NCBI GenBank assembly: GCA_013400155.1
Contig: VXBM01000198.1
Span: 172,385-236,384, forward strand
Origin: Helopsaltes ochotensis
Lineage: Eukaryota; Chordata; Aves; Passeriformes; Locustellidae
Length of the DNA stretch: 64,000 bases
Direction of reading: 5' to 3'
Both the position numbers and the translations under genes were made by a program. Positions 44,601 through 58,400 of this stretch are shown piece after piece; the first letter of the stretch is position 1, and each line of letters opens with the position of its first letter. The notes beneath the pieces were generated by a model. That model had not been told where the DNA came from. It worked only from the letters and a program-made list of their open reading frames with translations, and ran no database searches.

Positions 44601-47600
44601 TGCCAGGTTTCGAAACCAAAACGGAGATCTATTTACAAACTCTTTACCACTGGATGCTGTGAATGGTAATAGTCTGTTTACATACTTCCACGAATTCTTG
44701 AAAGGATTGGTGTACTTCATCAAGAGAAATACACTGAAAGCTGTTAAAAAAAAAATCACAGGTGTGTGAGGAAGACTCTGGATCACAGATCAGTGGATAG
44801 TAAAAGAGTATTCAGGCCTGTTAGTGTGCTGTTTTGGAATGTTACTGTTAAATGCTTCAAGAGATTAGGTGATGCTGGGATTGATGGCCATCATAATAGG
44901 ATAGATGGACCTTAAGTCTGATGCAGTATTATTAATTTATTTTTCTTATTGAGTCAGTAAACTCATTTGGAGTGCAGCTTACAGGGAGCGGTCTACATGA
45001 GTTTAAGCTTTTGTAGCACCTCTGGCCATTCTATTTAAAGGAAAGAGTCCTTAAACATAACAAATATTCATGTTTTGATAAAAGTTATGAATTTACTTTA
45101 AAATTAATTTGGGCTACTAAAGTTCTGCACTACTACGAAGTGTAAACAAAATGAACCATGAACTACACACACTGTGGCAGCTATGGATACCCTACAAATG
45201 CTAGCTTTTAGTAATTTTCTGACCTACTCCCATGAGACAAATTAGTTTCTTTTCATTTACTTACTAGGAGAATTTTTGCTTCCCTTTTCATATTAAACCC
45301 TTTGTTGTGTCGCACAGTGAAATAAGCACAGGTTTGAATAACTTGATAGAAATACTGGGCTTGAATAGGTACTTCTATGACCCCTAAGACTTGTCAAATT
45401 TAATTCCTTCTGGTGTGGCAGAATCCCTACGAGAAAATGGTACTCACACATGGGGGTTTGAAGAGTGAAGCAATATTAACGTCACCTTCTACTCATAGCA
45501 AAGCAAAACTATTGTGCAGAACATGTCCAGACAGGTAAATAAAACGATGTCAGTCAGGATATTCAAAGTCACTAGTAAGCCTAAAATTTTGCATGTACTA
45601 TAGTGTGTGAATACTTGTACACAGTATCAGAAGGTGTCCAAAAGCACGGCATTTTACAAGCTCTGAAAATTCAAACATGTTTTCTTAAAAGGCTGATTTA
45701 TATATCTATGTTTATATGCTTCATTAAATGTCTCTTTAAGTCAAGATGCAGGCAGCTCTGTTTTTTCATTGTGTCTTTGAATTTAATCTACTTTTTGTGC
45801 TACTGGTAGCACTATACATTTGGTGGACAGCAAAAGGTACATAGCAAATTGTCAATGGCTATCTAAATTCATTTGAAAGAAAAAGCCTTATCTCTGACTA
45901 GCATTCATACTATTGGAGAAGAGTATTGGGAATACGAATTTTATTCACAGAAATTACTAAAATTTGGTTTTACATAGTGAATATTGCAAGCCCATTATAC
46001 AGTAGTCTCAAGTCTTTCTCCAGAAGGATTTGGAATGTGAACATATGTCTGAAAATTAAAATCCATGAAAACTGTAATCAAACTGAATCAAACTTTTCAT
46101 GTTGTAAAGTTTATGTCTGCCAAATTATAATATATTTATGAAAATCATAAAATATTGCCATATTAATTCAGAAAATTTCTTGGAAATCATTCAATCAAGT
46201 TACTTGAGTCCTGAGTTCCTAAGTTCAGCTTTTCTAACTTTTCTCTTTATTAGAATCAATTATAGCATAAATCTTTCTATTACATTAGCACACAGAAAAA
46301 TGCCATGCAAGAATTTTTTCTCCATCAAGAACAACTTCAATACTAGAACCTAGTCTTGAGCTTTCCAAACAATGTAGGCAACTCACTCTACAGTAAATAT
46401 AAATTAGAAAAAAAGAAAAAAGAATCATTGCAAGAAAAGAGAAAGTAAATCCCAAGGTTCAACCAGTGAAATAGATATAAAATGAGTTGCTGGTATATAT
46501 GGGTTTTGGGTATGTAAAATGTCCATGAAGAAACTGCCATTCTCTGCCATCTCCCTCTGTTGGAAAAGTCACCTCCAGCATTCAACTGTAAAATGCAGTC
46601 AGAATTAAAAATCCTTAGTACTGTAAACTCTGCAAGGGGAAGCAGACACCTTTGCTACAAGGTGTCTTCAAAATAAGTTACAAAACACCTTTCATGAGAA
46701 GTAGGAAAATCATAGCAGGTACCTTTTTCTAAATTTAAACAAACACTTTCACTCCCAAACTGACAGCTTCCATCTTTCCCAGCCCTGAGATAAGATGGAA
46801 ATTTCTGATCCAGAGAGATGCAATTTCCTAATGCAATTCTTTTACTTAGTGCAAAAGAAAAGGTCCCTATGGAAGGCACAACCTTTTCTTCCCCCCACTT
46901 TCCCAGAATTTAAGTTAAATAGCTATCAGGTCACTTTTCAGAACAATTTAAAGGGCAGCTGACAGATGCAGTAAGATGTGGTCCTGTTCTTCAACTCAAC
47001 ATCTGAACTGCAAAACTGTACAGCAAAACGGAAGGGAAGTAGAAAATTCAGTAAGATGAAGAGCAAAGGTTGAAGTTTCATTTTTATGAAGTTTTGTTTA
47101 TGAACACTGCTAAATACAGATATGTAAGATTTTATCCCCTTTGAAGTCATAGCTATTTAAAAGGCAACTATGATTCATAAGCTCTTCTGAAATCTTCTCT
47201 TCTAGTTTCTAAAAAAACCCAAACCAATTAACTCCACAAAAAATCCAACATATATGAAGACAACAATTCTAAAATCATCATCTTCCATAAGATGAGCACC
47301 CTTTCTCTACATGCAAAACCACAAAAGATATCAAAAACTTGTCTCCATGAGTACTGCAGCAGGCAGTTGTGAACTCAGCAGATCTGCAGAAAATAACCCA
47401 AAGGTTTCATCAGATCAAATGCTGAAACTAAGCCAATAAATACTGAATACACTGTATAAAAAGGGAACTTTTATGCAATATGTGAATTATCCCCATTCAA
47501 AGTACTAATAAAGCTTCTTTTAATCTTATATGATGTTTAAGCAATCTCCTTCCAGATAGACCACTTACAAGCTAAAGAAAAAAATACAGCTCTAGAAAAC

Positions 47601-48001
47601 ATGACCAGTGAAAAAAATGGGTAGTTGTTATGGCTAGATGGAAGATTACCGAGTGACCTTGTTACAGTTACTAGATACAGGAAAACACACAAGGATGTAA
47701 AACACAGAACGATGAATTGTTCAACAGATCTTTGAGCTTTAAGACAAAGCATGGCAATCCTTGACAGCAATCATCAAGGTGTGACTTAGACTGGTGTCTA
47801 GGAAACCATTTGTAGTCTTACCATTTCACTGAAGTTATTTAGGCAACATAACCAACCATGAAGAATGGGTGAAGTATGGGTTATCCTGCCCTATATGATG
47901 AAGAACAATAAGGAAGCCTTCCTTACAAATCTTGTCAAATCACATGAAATGTAAAATCAGAGAAGAACAGACGAGATTAAGTAATTTCATTGTACCATAC
48001 A

Positions 48002-48002
<1 letters not shown>
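41601..48002. other. Intergenic and probable KIAA2026 3' UTR region
   Basis: Long AT-rich tract with many short open frames (up to 108 codons), none with recognisable content. The 3' UTR of KIAA2026 (minus strand) probably reaches into the right side. I could not fix its polyadenylation site. Confidence 0.5.
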
Positions 48003-48056
<54 letters not shown>

Positions 48057-48480
48057 NNNNNNNNNNNNNNNNNNNNNNNNNNNNNNNNNNNNNNNNNNNN
48101 NNNNNNNNNNNNNNNNNNNNNNNNNNNNNNNNNNNNNNNNNNNNNNNNNNNNNNNNNNNNNNNNNNNNNNNNNNNNNNNNNNNNNNNNNNNNNNNNNNNN
48201 NNNNNNNNNNNNNNNNNNNNNNNNNNNNNNNNNNNNNNNNNNNNNNNNNNNNNNNNNNNNNNNNNNNNNNNNNNNNNNNNNNNNNNNNNNNNNNNNNNNN
48301 NNNNNNNNNNNNNNNNNNNNNNNNNNNNNNNNNNNNNNNNNNNNNNNNNNNNNNNNNNNNNNNNNNNNNNNNNNNNNNNNNNNNNNNNNNNNNNNNNNNN
48401 NNNNNNNNNNNNNNNNNNNNNNNNNNNNNNNNNNNNNNNNNNNNNNNNNNNNNNNNNNNNNNNNNNNNNNNNNNNNNNNN
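48003..48480. other. Poly-A run (54 A) and assembly gap (424 N)
   Basis: An unbroken run of A from 48003 to 48056 leads into N from 48057 to 48480. After the gap comes a TA/CA microsatellite (tatatatacacacatatata). Simple sequence probably stopped the assembly here. All open frames across it are artefacts. Confidence 0.97.
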
Positions 48481-48816
48481 TATATATACACACATATATA
48501 CCGTCATAAACACACTGGCAAACAGTCCATAGTGTAAGATGGAACATGTGCAAAAGGCAAGATTTCTTCAAACTTGAATTCATTTTAATGAATTCACTGA
48601 TCATTTCTGAGCCTGTTACTAGAGGACTCTCTGAAAACTTCTGACAAACTAAAATTTTTCTTTCTCCAAATCCCCACAGGTAAACAGTAAGAACTGTAAC
48701 CTTGTTAATATTGAGCAAATTAACTGTTAAAACACTGTAAGAAATTATTCAATAGTTACAACTTGCAAAGTTTGAAGAATGCCCCAGAATTTCAAAGTGG
48801 CTCATTTGCAGTAAAT
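48481..48816 (-). other. KIAA2026 3' UTR, proximal part
   Basis: Sequence directly after the KIAA2026 stop codon on the minus strand. AT-rich, no coding content; the microsatellite occupies its far end. Confidence 0.6.
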
Positions 48817-51800
48817 TCAGGATGCAGATTTGTCAGATTTATCAAGGCAAGATGACCGAGATGCAGAGAAGACCATGGTAGGATCTCTGCTTGTGGAAAC
48901 AACAACAGGAAGCAGTGATGAAGGCAGGGAAGGAACTTTTGGTGCTGAAGTATTAAGAGCATTCAGTATGGCTCCCTCTGGACTGACCAACAGTTTTTTG
49001 ATAGAACTGTCTAGCTGAAACACTGATGTGTTGCTTGGTAAATGAGAATTTGGAGGATGAACAGCAGAAACAGAACATGTAGCTACATTAATGGGAGACT
49101 TTGTCACTGAAGATACAGACAGAGTTACTGCAGACAGTGGCGTACATGAGCTAGCTGGAGTACTAAATATCTGGGGTGTTGCATGTACAATGGGTAAAGC
49201 ATCTGCAGCTCCAAAAGAGTTCACTATTTTTGTAGAGCTTTTCAAAGGATGTTTTGGCATTTGCCAACTTAATGAATGACTTGGTGCTAGGATGATTTTT
49301 GAGGTTATTGGACTAACAGTTGGTACACCTTGAGGCTCTTGACCATGGTTAATTGTTAAAGGAGTCTGTTTTGTATTACAGGAGAGAAGAAGAACATGGC
49401 TGCCAGGTCCAAGGCCTTGTAGTGGAACAACAAAACGATTACCATTAATCATTATCTGAGTTCCAGGTGCCAAAGGCATACAAGTGTTAATCACTATTTT
49501 CTGTTGAGTGGAAGGTTCATTCAATGGAACTCCTCCTGTTTTGCTTGTTACAGGGGGTGAAGCTTCAGACATCTGAATGGTAGAAGCACAAGCATAATCA
49601 TGAGTTTGTTTCTCTGTTCTAGGGGGTACCTGCTGGCATTGTAGGGCAGAAAGATTGGGAAAACTAATTACTTCACCTGTATTAGGTGATGGAGGGGGCA
49701 ACACACTCTGAGGTTTGTGAATACCTGCATGATTTGACACAGCAGCTGAAATTCCTGATGACTGAAACTGAACCAGTGTGGGCAACTGTCTTTTTGGTAA
49801 TGGAAGAGGAGACGGAACTGCTGCCAACTGAGGAATTGTATGTAACATCTTGTGGGGGGTGGCTACAGGTCCAGGCAAGCTAATGACTGGCAATTGCAGA
49901 GCAGATGCTAAGTTCTGTGGAGATACTGTTGGCTGTGTTGAAATCAGCACAGATGAAGCAAGATGTCCAGTTTTCACAGTTGACATACCCATAGTATTTC
50001 CAATATTTGATGTACAAAGTCGATTACACAGAACTGGCCTTATTCTTGAGGGATCATTGCCACCAATCAAGACAGTAGGCTGTGCCCCAGAGGAAGTTCC
50101 ACTTGATGTTACTGAAACAGATTCTACTTGTGCATTTGCTGTTGTTATTGTAAAAGCATTTTCAGCTTTTGTTGCAACACATACAGATTCATTAGTTGAC
50201 ACAGTAAAACTTGGAACAGGAACCACAGTACTACTTGTCAAGAATGGGGCCAAGGCTGTCCTCTTTTTGTCTTCTCCTTTAGAAATGCCAGAGTGCAATA
50301 GATTAACCGGTAGGGCCTCCTGTGCACTGCCTTTAGCATTTACAATGGTCTGACCTATATTTAGTCCAATTTTCACATCTTTTACTTGAGCAATAGTTGG
50401 TGATGAGTTTATTCTTACTGGCGCTCCAACTGTGGATGGGATCAAAACCAACTGTGGTTGCTCTGGGGCATTAACAAAGGTTTTGGTTAGGGAAGAAGGA
50501 AGGTTCTGTTTCAATGACTCTGCAACTAGACTGGTGGTTGATGGGCTATTGGCAATTTGTGTGTTAATGAAAACCAGCTTCTGAGCATTAACAGCAGTGG
50601 ATGCTGGACAGGGTATAATACTGACCCCTGATGCCCCAGAGGGAGATAAAATTGGTGGATTTGTGATTAATGTGAATTTCTGGACTGGAGTACCACTGAT
50701 TAACTCTCCACTTTTTGCAGAATTTGACTCAGATTGTGTAACAGATTTTGTTTTCACTTTAGTATTTTCTTGATGTTGCACAGAAGAATTTGGAGTTTTG
50801 ACAATATTACTTTGTCCAATGCTAGTCACACTAACAGGGCTGTTTGGAGTTGCAGACACCAAATTGCTAGTTAATGGAATGGAGGATAAAGAAGACACAT
50901 TACAGGAGTTCTCTCTTACTTCATGTGAAGAGTCCCAAACAGCTGACTGCTGTAGTGTGAATTTGGTATTTTTTTCCATTACCTGGGTAAAATCAGCAGG
51001 GAAAGCTGGAATGTTAACAGAAGAAGCTGTTGAGGGGGAAAATCCAGAAGGAGATGATTGTCCAATATGTGGGAGACAAGATGTGGCTGTTGCTACAGAT
51101 GGAAGACTAGAGCATGATACTGTTGTGGTTTTTGGAACAAGAAAGGCCTGAAGTTGAGATGTGTAAGTGAAAACTGAACCAGGACATAAACTACTAGGTG
51201 AAATTTGGTCTGGGTTTGTTTGCACTTTAACAATTCCAGTGTTTCCACCTCGTGTTGTGACCAGAATAGATTGTGATTCTCTTACACACACTGTCTTTAG
51301 CTCTTGCTTACTTTCAAGGGAGTCAGTTTGCTGCTGTGATGCAAGACTGTGAGAGACAGAATCAGTGTTTGTATATGCACTTAATGCTGTTACTGATGTC
51401 AAGGATTGGCTAGCTGTGGAAAGAGTAGGTGAAGCCAAAGACACAGGCAACGTAGCAGTCAAAATTGCAGTCTCGGTTTTGTCATTTTCACTTTGGCTTA
51501 CCTTAATTATTGGTGATAAATTATCTGCTGAAGTTACATTAGACAATGGTTGTGTAGTGTTCGTGGGACTAGTCACTTGTGATGAGTAGGTAGTATTCTT
51601 GCAAAAAACTGTAGTGGGTGACTGAGTGGCATTTGCAGGGCCTGTAACCAGAACAGGTGTTAAAGAAACACTGATGTTTGACATTTTTGGTAAAGATGTA
51701 CAGTGCATCTCAAATGATTTTTGTTGTAGTGACTGAATATCCTTGGACACAATTTTTTCTTCCTTCTGCTGAAGAAGAAAATTCTTAGGTAAAATAAGAA

Positions 51801-52427
51801 CTTGTTGCATGACTTTTTCTCCATTTTTAGGGTCAATCATAGCCTGCATTTGAATTTTCACTGAGCTTTTAGGAACATCTAATGGTACACAGTGGCCATT
51901 TGGCATTTTGTACACCATTTGTAAAGGAGTCTTTGAATTGGCCTGGCAGGGCAATGCTGGTTTGATCAGTGATGATTCCAAAGCTGGTAAACCTGACTTT
52001 TCAGAAGTAGACGCGTTCATGCCTGCAGGAGGCAACAGCTGATTTGTTAAGGTCACTTTGTTCCCAGTATTCTTGGCAAGCAAGGCCTGGATGGGTTTGG
52101 TCCCTTTCAGAAAGTTTGATACTGATGTTGCAGGATCTGTCAAGGAAAGCAGCTCAAGAGTTGACCCTTCCAATTGTTTCAGCTCAGTCAAACAATTACT
52201 GGACTGCAAGTTACTTTCTGAACTCTGGACCACAGCCTCACTGGTGCTCAGTTTAGCTTTCTTCCTTGGTGAAAGCTCATTAGTGCTTTGATCCAGACAA
52301 CTATTTTGCTTGAACTGTCGTTTAATGCATTTGGGCAGTGTCTTCTGTATCTCTTTAGAAGCTGATTCTTTTTTCAGAATTCTGTTTTTTCCTGCAGGTA
52401 AATTCATCTCTAATAGTTTCATTTCAT
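48817..52427 (-). CDS. KIAA2026: KIAA2026 terminal coding exon (1202 codons)
   Basis: The acceptor is ccttgcag just above 52427; the first two bases finish an Asp codon begun by the previous exon (DEMKLLEMNLPAGKN). The open frame runs unbroken to TGA at 48817-48819. The protein is rich in Ser, Thr, Val and Pro, with many LASP/TSS-like stretches and few charged residues after the NLS-like PRKKAKL near 52250-52275. No catalytic domain seen. The frame above 52427 is intron read-through, so an apparent Met start at 52530 is not real. Confidence 0.95.
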
Positions 52428-55400
52428 CTGCAAGGATATTAAAACAGAAACTGTGTTTTACATGTTTGCAACTCATACCCCTACAAACAGTTCTACAGTG
52501 TCTCACTAAAGGCATTACACTAGTTTGCAAGAGTAAAGGGTATGTAGAAGGAAATGTCTAATTTTTTAAGGGCATCTGGTCAAGAATCTTTGCAATACAA
52601 AAAGGGGGCAATAAGGAAAGGAGGAAGAAATAAACAAGAATATACAGGGACTGAAACCTGACCAGCAATGGGGGACAGTCAGGAAAACCAAACCTGGTCA
52701 ATCACATTAATTGATAACAGTACCTGAAAGCATGAAAATGTATATTCCAGCAAGGTTATCTTGAGGGGAAAAAGCCAAGAAAAATATACAGAGACACAGA
52801 TCTAACCAAATGAAAATGGAGACTATGTCAAGAAAACAACTTCACCAATCACACCAATTGATGGGCTATCAGGAAACTGCAGAGGCCTCTTGCAGGAAGA
52901 TCAATTTTTTGAACCTAATACAATTATAAACCAGGGGAAATCCTGGAGATGGAGCCAGGAGGGGTGAGGGAATTGGTACAGCTATACAAACCCATGAATC
53001 AATGTGTACAGGTAAGGGGAGCTGTAAGGATAACTGCAAAAGGTTACAGCCTGTGGGCCTGGTGCCAGCTGCTGCGGGGAGAGTGTTGATATCCTCCCCA
53101 AACCCAGTGTGTTTGTATTCACTGATAAACTTCAAGCTAGACTAGCTGGTGAGCAGGAGGGCCTGGGGGTCTGGCCTGGCCTAACAGGTGGACTTGTGAG
53201 TGGGGGATGCCTGTGCGACAACGACATGAATGCCATGTTTCATACTGAGCATCAAGCTGGACTAGCCAGTGAGCAGGGGATGCATGAAGTGGTAAAAGGG
53301 CTGAGGATGCATGCAGGAGGGCCAGGTAGAAGGGCCACGCATTGAGGTTTTCACTGCATGGGGCTGCAGGGGGTCCTCTCTGAGGAGAGAGGCCTGGAAC
53401 TGTCTGTCTTGTGCCAAACAAATCCACTGCAGGACATGGCTGAGCCTGTCAGCCAAGCTGGTGATGTCTCATGGATAATGCTTTGCAGAAGTGCGTGATG
53501 GAATGGACTGAGGAAAAAACGTAGACATACAACCCTGTAGACACCAAGGTCAGCAAAGAAGGAGGAGTAAGAGGTGCTGCAGGCACTGGAATGGATTCCC
53601 CTCCAACACAGTAAGACCCCTGATCAAGCAGGTTTACCTGCTCCCATGGAGGACCATGCTGAAACAGGTATGTACACTGCAGATACTTGAGGACCCCATT
53701 CTACAGCAGGTGAGTAGAATGCCTTGAAGGAAGTTGTAGCCCATGAAGAGCCCATTCTGGAGCAGGTTCCTGGACAGGAACTGTGGCATATGGGAGATCC
53801 ATACTAGTACAATCTTATGTTGAAAAACCATGGCCTATAGAGAAGACCCACAATGGTGCAGTTTGTGAAGCACTATATTCCATAGGGAGGGCCCCACACT
53901 GGAGCAGGGATGAGGAAGGAGCAGAAGGGACTGTTACGAATTGACCTCAATCCCTAGATTCAATCCTTTCCGTACCATTTGACAACAGAGGAGGTGGAAG
54001 AATTGGGAATGAAGATGTGCCTTGGAAGAAGGTGGAAATGTGAAAGGGAGGGGTTTAGGTTTTGTATTTGTTTCTCACCATTCTGCTCGATTTTTAATTT
54101 ACAACAAATTAAATTAATTCTCCTCAAGTGAGCCTGTTTTGACTGACAGTAACTGGTGAGTGATCTCCCTTGTCTGTATCTTGACCATCAAGCTTTTCCA
54201 TATTGTGTTCACTCCCTAGCCTCTTAAGGAACAGGGAGTGACAGTGGTTGGGTGGGCATCTGACAGCCAGTCAAGGTCAAGCCACCATAAAAGTAAATTC
54301 CACACAGATCCACTATGTTATCACAGAAATAGTTAAGCACAAAAAATAGCAAACTCTTCAATAAAGCAGAATTTTCATCTTGGGCATGTCTGCCCTCTTC
54401 AAGTCTACATCTGACAGATATGCACAAGCTATTTTCATATTATCATAGCAGTAGAGTTAAGGGAAGAAGTAGAACACAAGCTCACATGGAAAACTTAGGT
54501 TCCCAAATCAACTCGATTCAGCTCCTGTATCAAGTTCAAGCTACTGAATTCCAGTAAATTCTTACCATTGTCTGAGTGATCTTTTTTGGAAACTTCTTTA
54601 TGTTCTGCAGACTCTGATGATTTACCGCATACTACTGCAAAAGACTCTTTGCCAGAATCAACTTCACTTTCATCATTACTCCACAATTCTCTGGTAAATT
54701 TATCATGGTCTGGATGTCTTTTAAAGTCATCATAGTCCTTCTTCAATCTAGACCTTAAAAATAACAAAACTAACTTTACTAAAAACCCCACTTTTAAACA
54801 TCAATTTTATTTGTTTTGCTGTCAAACTAAAAGTTGGTGAAGACTTAATTGCCTGTGCCCTTCAAATACTTACACTGTATCCCTGTCTGCAAGTCTCTAA
54901 AACAGAGAATGTGAAATGACATCAATGTCCCTTATTTTACCAAAACTGAATTGTATTTCATTAAGTTCTCTAACAACAGCAAAAAGATTGAGTCAAATGA
55001 CCATCACCGTTTTACTACATCCATATTCCTTTTCCTCCTTTATCTTTCACATGACAAATATACCTGTATGGACTTGTGTACTAACACTAAAAAGTCTACT
55101 CCTTACTTTGAAGGCAACCCCAAGAAGAGAATTAAGTAAATCTCATTTTTCTTAAACACATCATGTCTTTGACTCATCTATGAGACTGTAACTTAACTTT
55201 CTCCTTAAGAACACTTTCTTATCTCTGGCCCATTAGAACAGCCACTGCTATCATTTCCTTAAGTTTACATTCCACTAAAGAATGTGCATATGACAGAAAT
55301 ACACAGGTACTTCACTCATTTGGAAACCATTCAGAAACACATCCACTTACTTTGATACTGCTGACCTGTACGTTTTTGTCCCTTCTTCAAAACCATTGTT

Positions 55401-58400
55401 TAGATGGGATGTAGTGGCTATTTTAGTGTACAAATACAATGAACTTCAGGATTCAGCTGGTGGTAACCAACACAGTGCCCAGAAGGATTATTTAGCGAAT
55501 GAATAAATAGATTATAGCAATTAGCACCTTGTGTGGAACAGAATCTAGACTATTCTGTACCTAATCCTTATGACAGTAACAATAAGATCTTGAATTTACT
55601 CATTGTTTTGCATTAGTATAACAGTTGTTTGCATTGAATGTAGCAATGGCCAGCTGCTCTATATGAGATGGAGAGGGAGGAGCCAAAAATTATGTCACAG
55701 CTGGTAGGGCATGAGCCTCACCAGTCAGCAAAAGCTATTCCACCACCCCTGGATGAGGCAGCAGAGCAGGCCTAGGGATGGTAACTGGCTTCAACCAAGA
55801 GCCAAGATCAACACGCAAGCTCCTGGTGCTGAGGCAGGTCTGAGATCAAACTGGGAAGTCAATTCCAAGTTTAAGATCAGGACCAGGTGCAGTGGTGGCT
55901 GACCCAGCTAAGTGAGTTGTGGGCAGCTCCACAGTGATGATGCAGGCAGAAGGTCAGTTTGAGGGTCAGTCCAGATCAGTAGAATCCATGGCCAGGCACA
56001 GTGATTGCTGTAGATGAGCTGGAAACTGGCACCTGCAGCAGAGATTGAAGGCAGAATGACCTGAAATGGGGATCCTGGGCCCACAGACAGGCAGCACAGA
56101 TGGATGGCAAGGTGGGGCTGCTAAGGGTCAGCGGGATCTAGTGGTTTACTCCCAGCTTTGACACTGACTGAGAGCAAATATTCAAGCCTGTTGGAAGATG
56201 TAGTCTGGACAATACTTCAACTCTGTCATCAGGATTTTGATCTTGAAGTCTAGGTGTAGAAGAACTATAGGAGCACACCAGGGAACTACTACTGTACTAA
56301 AGTTTCTGGATGCAATTTCCTTTTTTATTTTAAGGAACTTCTGCTGTGAGGCCAATGAACAACTGTAATCAGTGGCCACAAGTAACTTCGCATTTTAAAT
56401 CTTGCTGCTATTCAAATACAATTCAACATTATACTGTCACAATCTTGAAAAGACCAGAGGACCTTTCAGAAGGGAAAGAAAAGGATTTTGATTATAAAGT
56501 CTGCTCCTAGTAGTTAAAGACAAAGATTATAACAAAGGAAGGAAGGAAAATTCCAGACTCTTACTCCATATGTGGCATCTGGAGGAAGAAGCGCTGCGCA
56601 GCCCTTTATAGCTTAGAAGTTAAACACTGCTATTCAATGAGTAGATATTATTACCTCATTGAGACATGCTACAGATAGAGCAACTGCAGTGAGACTTATG
56701 GGAGAACTGATATTTACAGCCACTGCAAGCAAATTTTGCTCAATTGCTTTTTCCTTTTCACATGTCACCTTTCTTCACCACTGTCACTGGTGCTAAACAA
56801 CTGCCTAGCAGCTGCATAATGAATCAGACCAAGACAGTGACATAGAATCCCCCACCCATCTTTCTTTCCTCCCCATGATTTGTAAACATCATCCTTCAGA
56901 TGGACCTGGTCCCCGGTATCCTATGTGTATGTCCAGTTCTGTCATGGAAATACTCAGGCTTTCCTTATTGAATAAACTAGGGTTACAGCCTGAAACATAC
57001 ATACTAAAAACATGACTTGAATTCAGTTAGTTTCAGAAGTTATCTTGCACTCCAAGTGCATGCTTCTCTAGCTACAAGCACATACACACATGAAATCTCA
57101 ACTACCCTGATCCAGACTGAAATTTACTCCTATCAGTTATAGCTCATATACAGCATTTAAACACACTTTGATGACAGTTCTGTGTTCTGTAACCACATTG
57201 ATGCAGCATTGGCAACAAACAGAAGCTGGAAGTCACTGTGCTGCTAGAAAGTTATGATCTTCTTGCCATTACTGAAACTTGGTGGATGTGACTGGAGAGT
57301 GACTATTGATGACTACAGGCTCTCCAGACGAGGCAGGTGAGAAAAGAGAGCGGCAGAGGGGTCAGGAGGTAAAGTGTCTATATCAGGAGGTAGACTAAGT
57401 GTGAGGAGTTGCCTCTGAAGAACAGCCATGAGCAATTCAAAAGCCTGTGAGTAAGAATGAGGGACCGAGGCAAAAAAGGGAACCTTGTTGATGGTTTTAA
57501 GTACAGATCCCTGATCAAAGGAACTCTATTGATGAAGCCTTCTTGCTCCAGCTACAGACAGCATCACGCTCACAGGCTCTTGTCCTGCTGGGGCACTTCA
57601 GCCATCCCAAAATCTGCTGGGAAAGCAGAATAGCAAGCTGCAGGCAAGCCAGGAGACTCTTGGAAAGCATGAGCAAAGGAATAGACAGCAGTCCCCCAGA
57701 GGGGATACAATCCTGGTTCTGATGGGCACCAGTGTAAGTGAGCTGATCTTGAATGTCAAGATTGGAGGGAGTCTGGGCTGCAGTGATCATGCATTGGTGG
57801 AGTTTGATTCCTGAGGGATACAGGCCAGGCAAGGAACAAAGTTAGGCCCCTGAACTTTAGGAAAGCAGACTTCCAGCTCTTCAAGGAGACAGCCAGTGAG
57901 ATCCATTGGGAGACTTCCCTCAGGGATAAGGGAGTGGAACAAAGATGGCAGATCTTTAAGGAAGTCCTCCTCAGAGTGCAAGAGCTGACCATCTCCAGGA
58001 ACAAGAAACTGGGCAAGGAAGGCAAGGGAACAGCGGGGCTGAGTAGGGAACTTTGGGTCAGACTGAAGGGAAAGAAGCAAATGGAGAAGCAGCTGAAGAT
58101 AGGATGGCTGGCCCAGGAAGAGCTTCAAGAGATCTTGAAGAGATAAAGTTTGGTTGCGCAGGTTCAGGATGAGGAAGTCAAATGCAAAACTAGAATTGAA
58201 TATGGCAAAGGATACAAAGAATAACAGTAAGGGCATCTACAGGCACATTAACCACAAAAGAAAGTGGCCCCCTTTGATAAATAAGGGTGGAAAACTGGTA
58301 ACAATGAATAAGGAGAAGGCTGAGGTACTCAACAGCTTTTTGCCTCAGTCTTCAAGGGCAACATTTCTTCCCAAACCTCTTGAGTAGATAGACAGCAGGA

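Noticed and set aside
47932..48718. Poly-Lys/poly-Phe frames across the second gap
   Set aside because: Products of the poly-A run and N bases.
52428..52530. Met start of the 1237-codon KIAA2026 frame
   Set aside because: A clean acceptor at 52428-52429 and a matching phase with the exon at 54566 show this part is intron.
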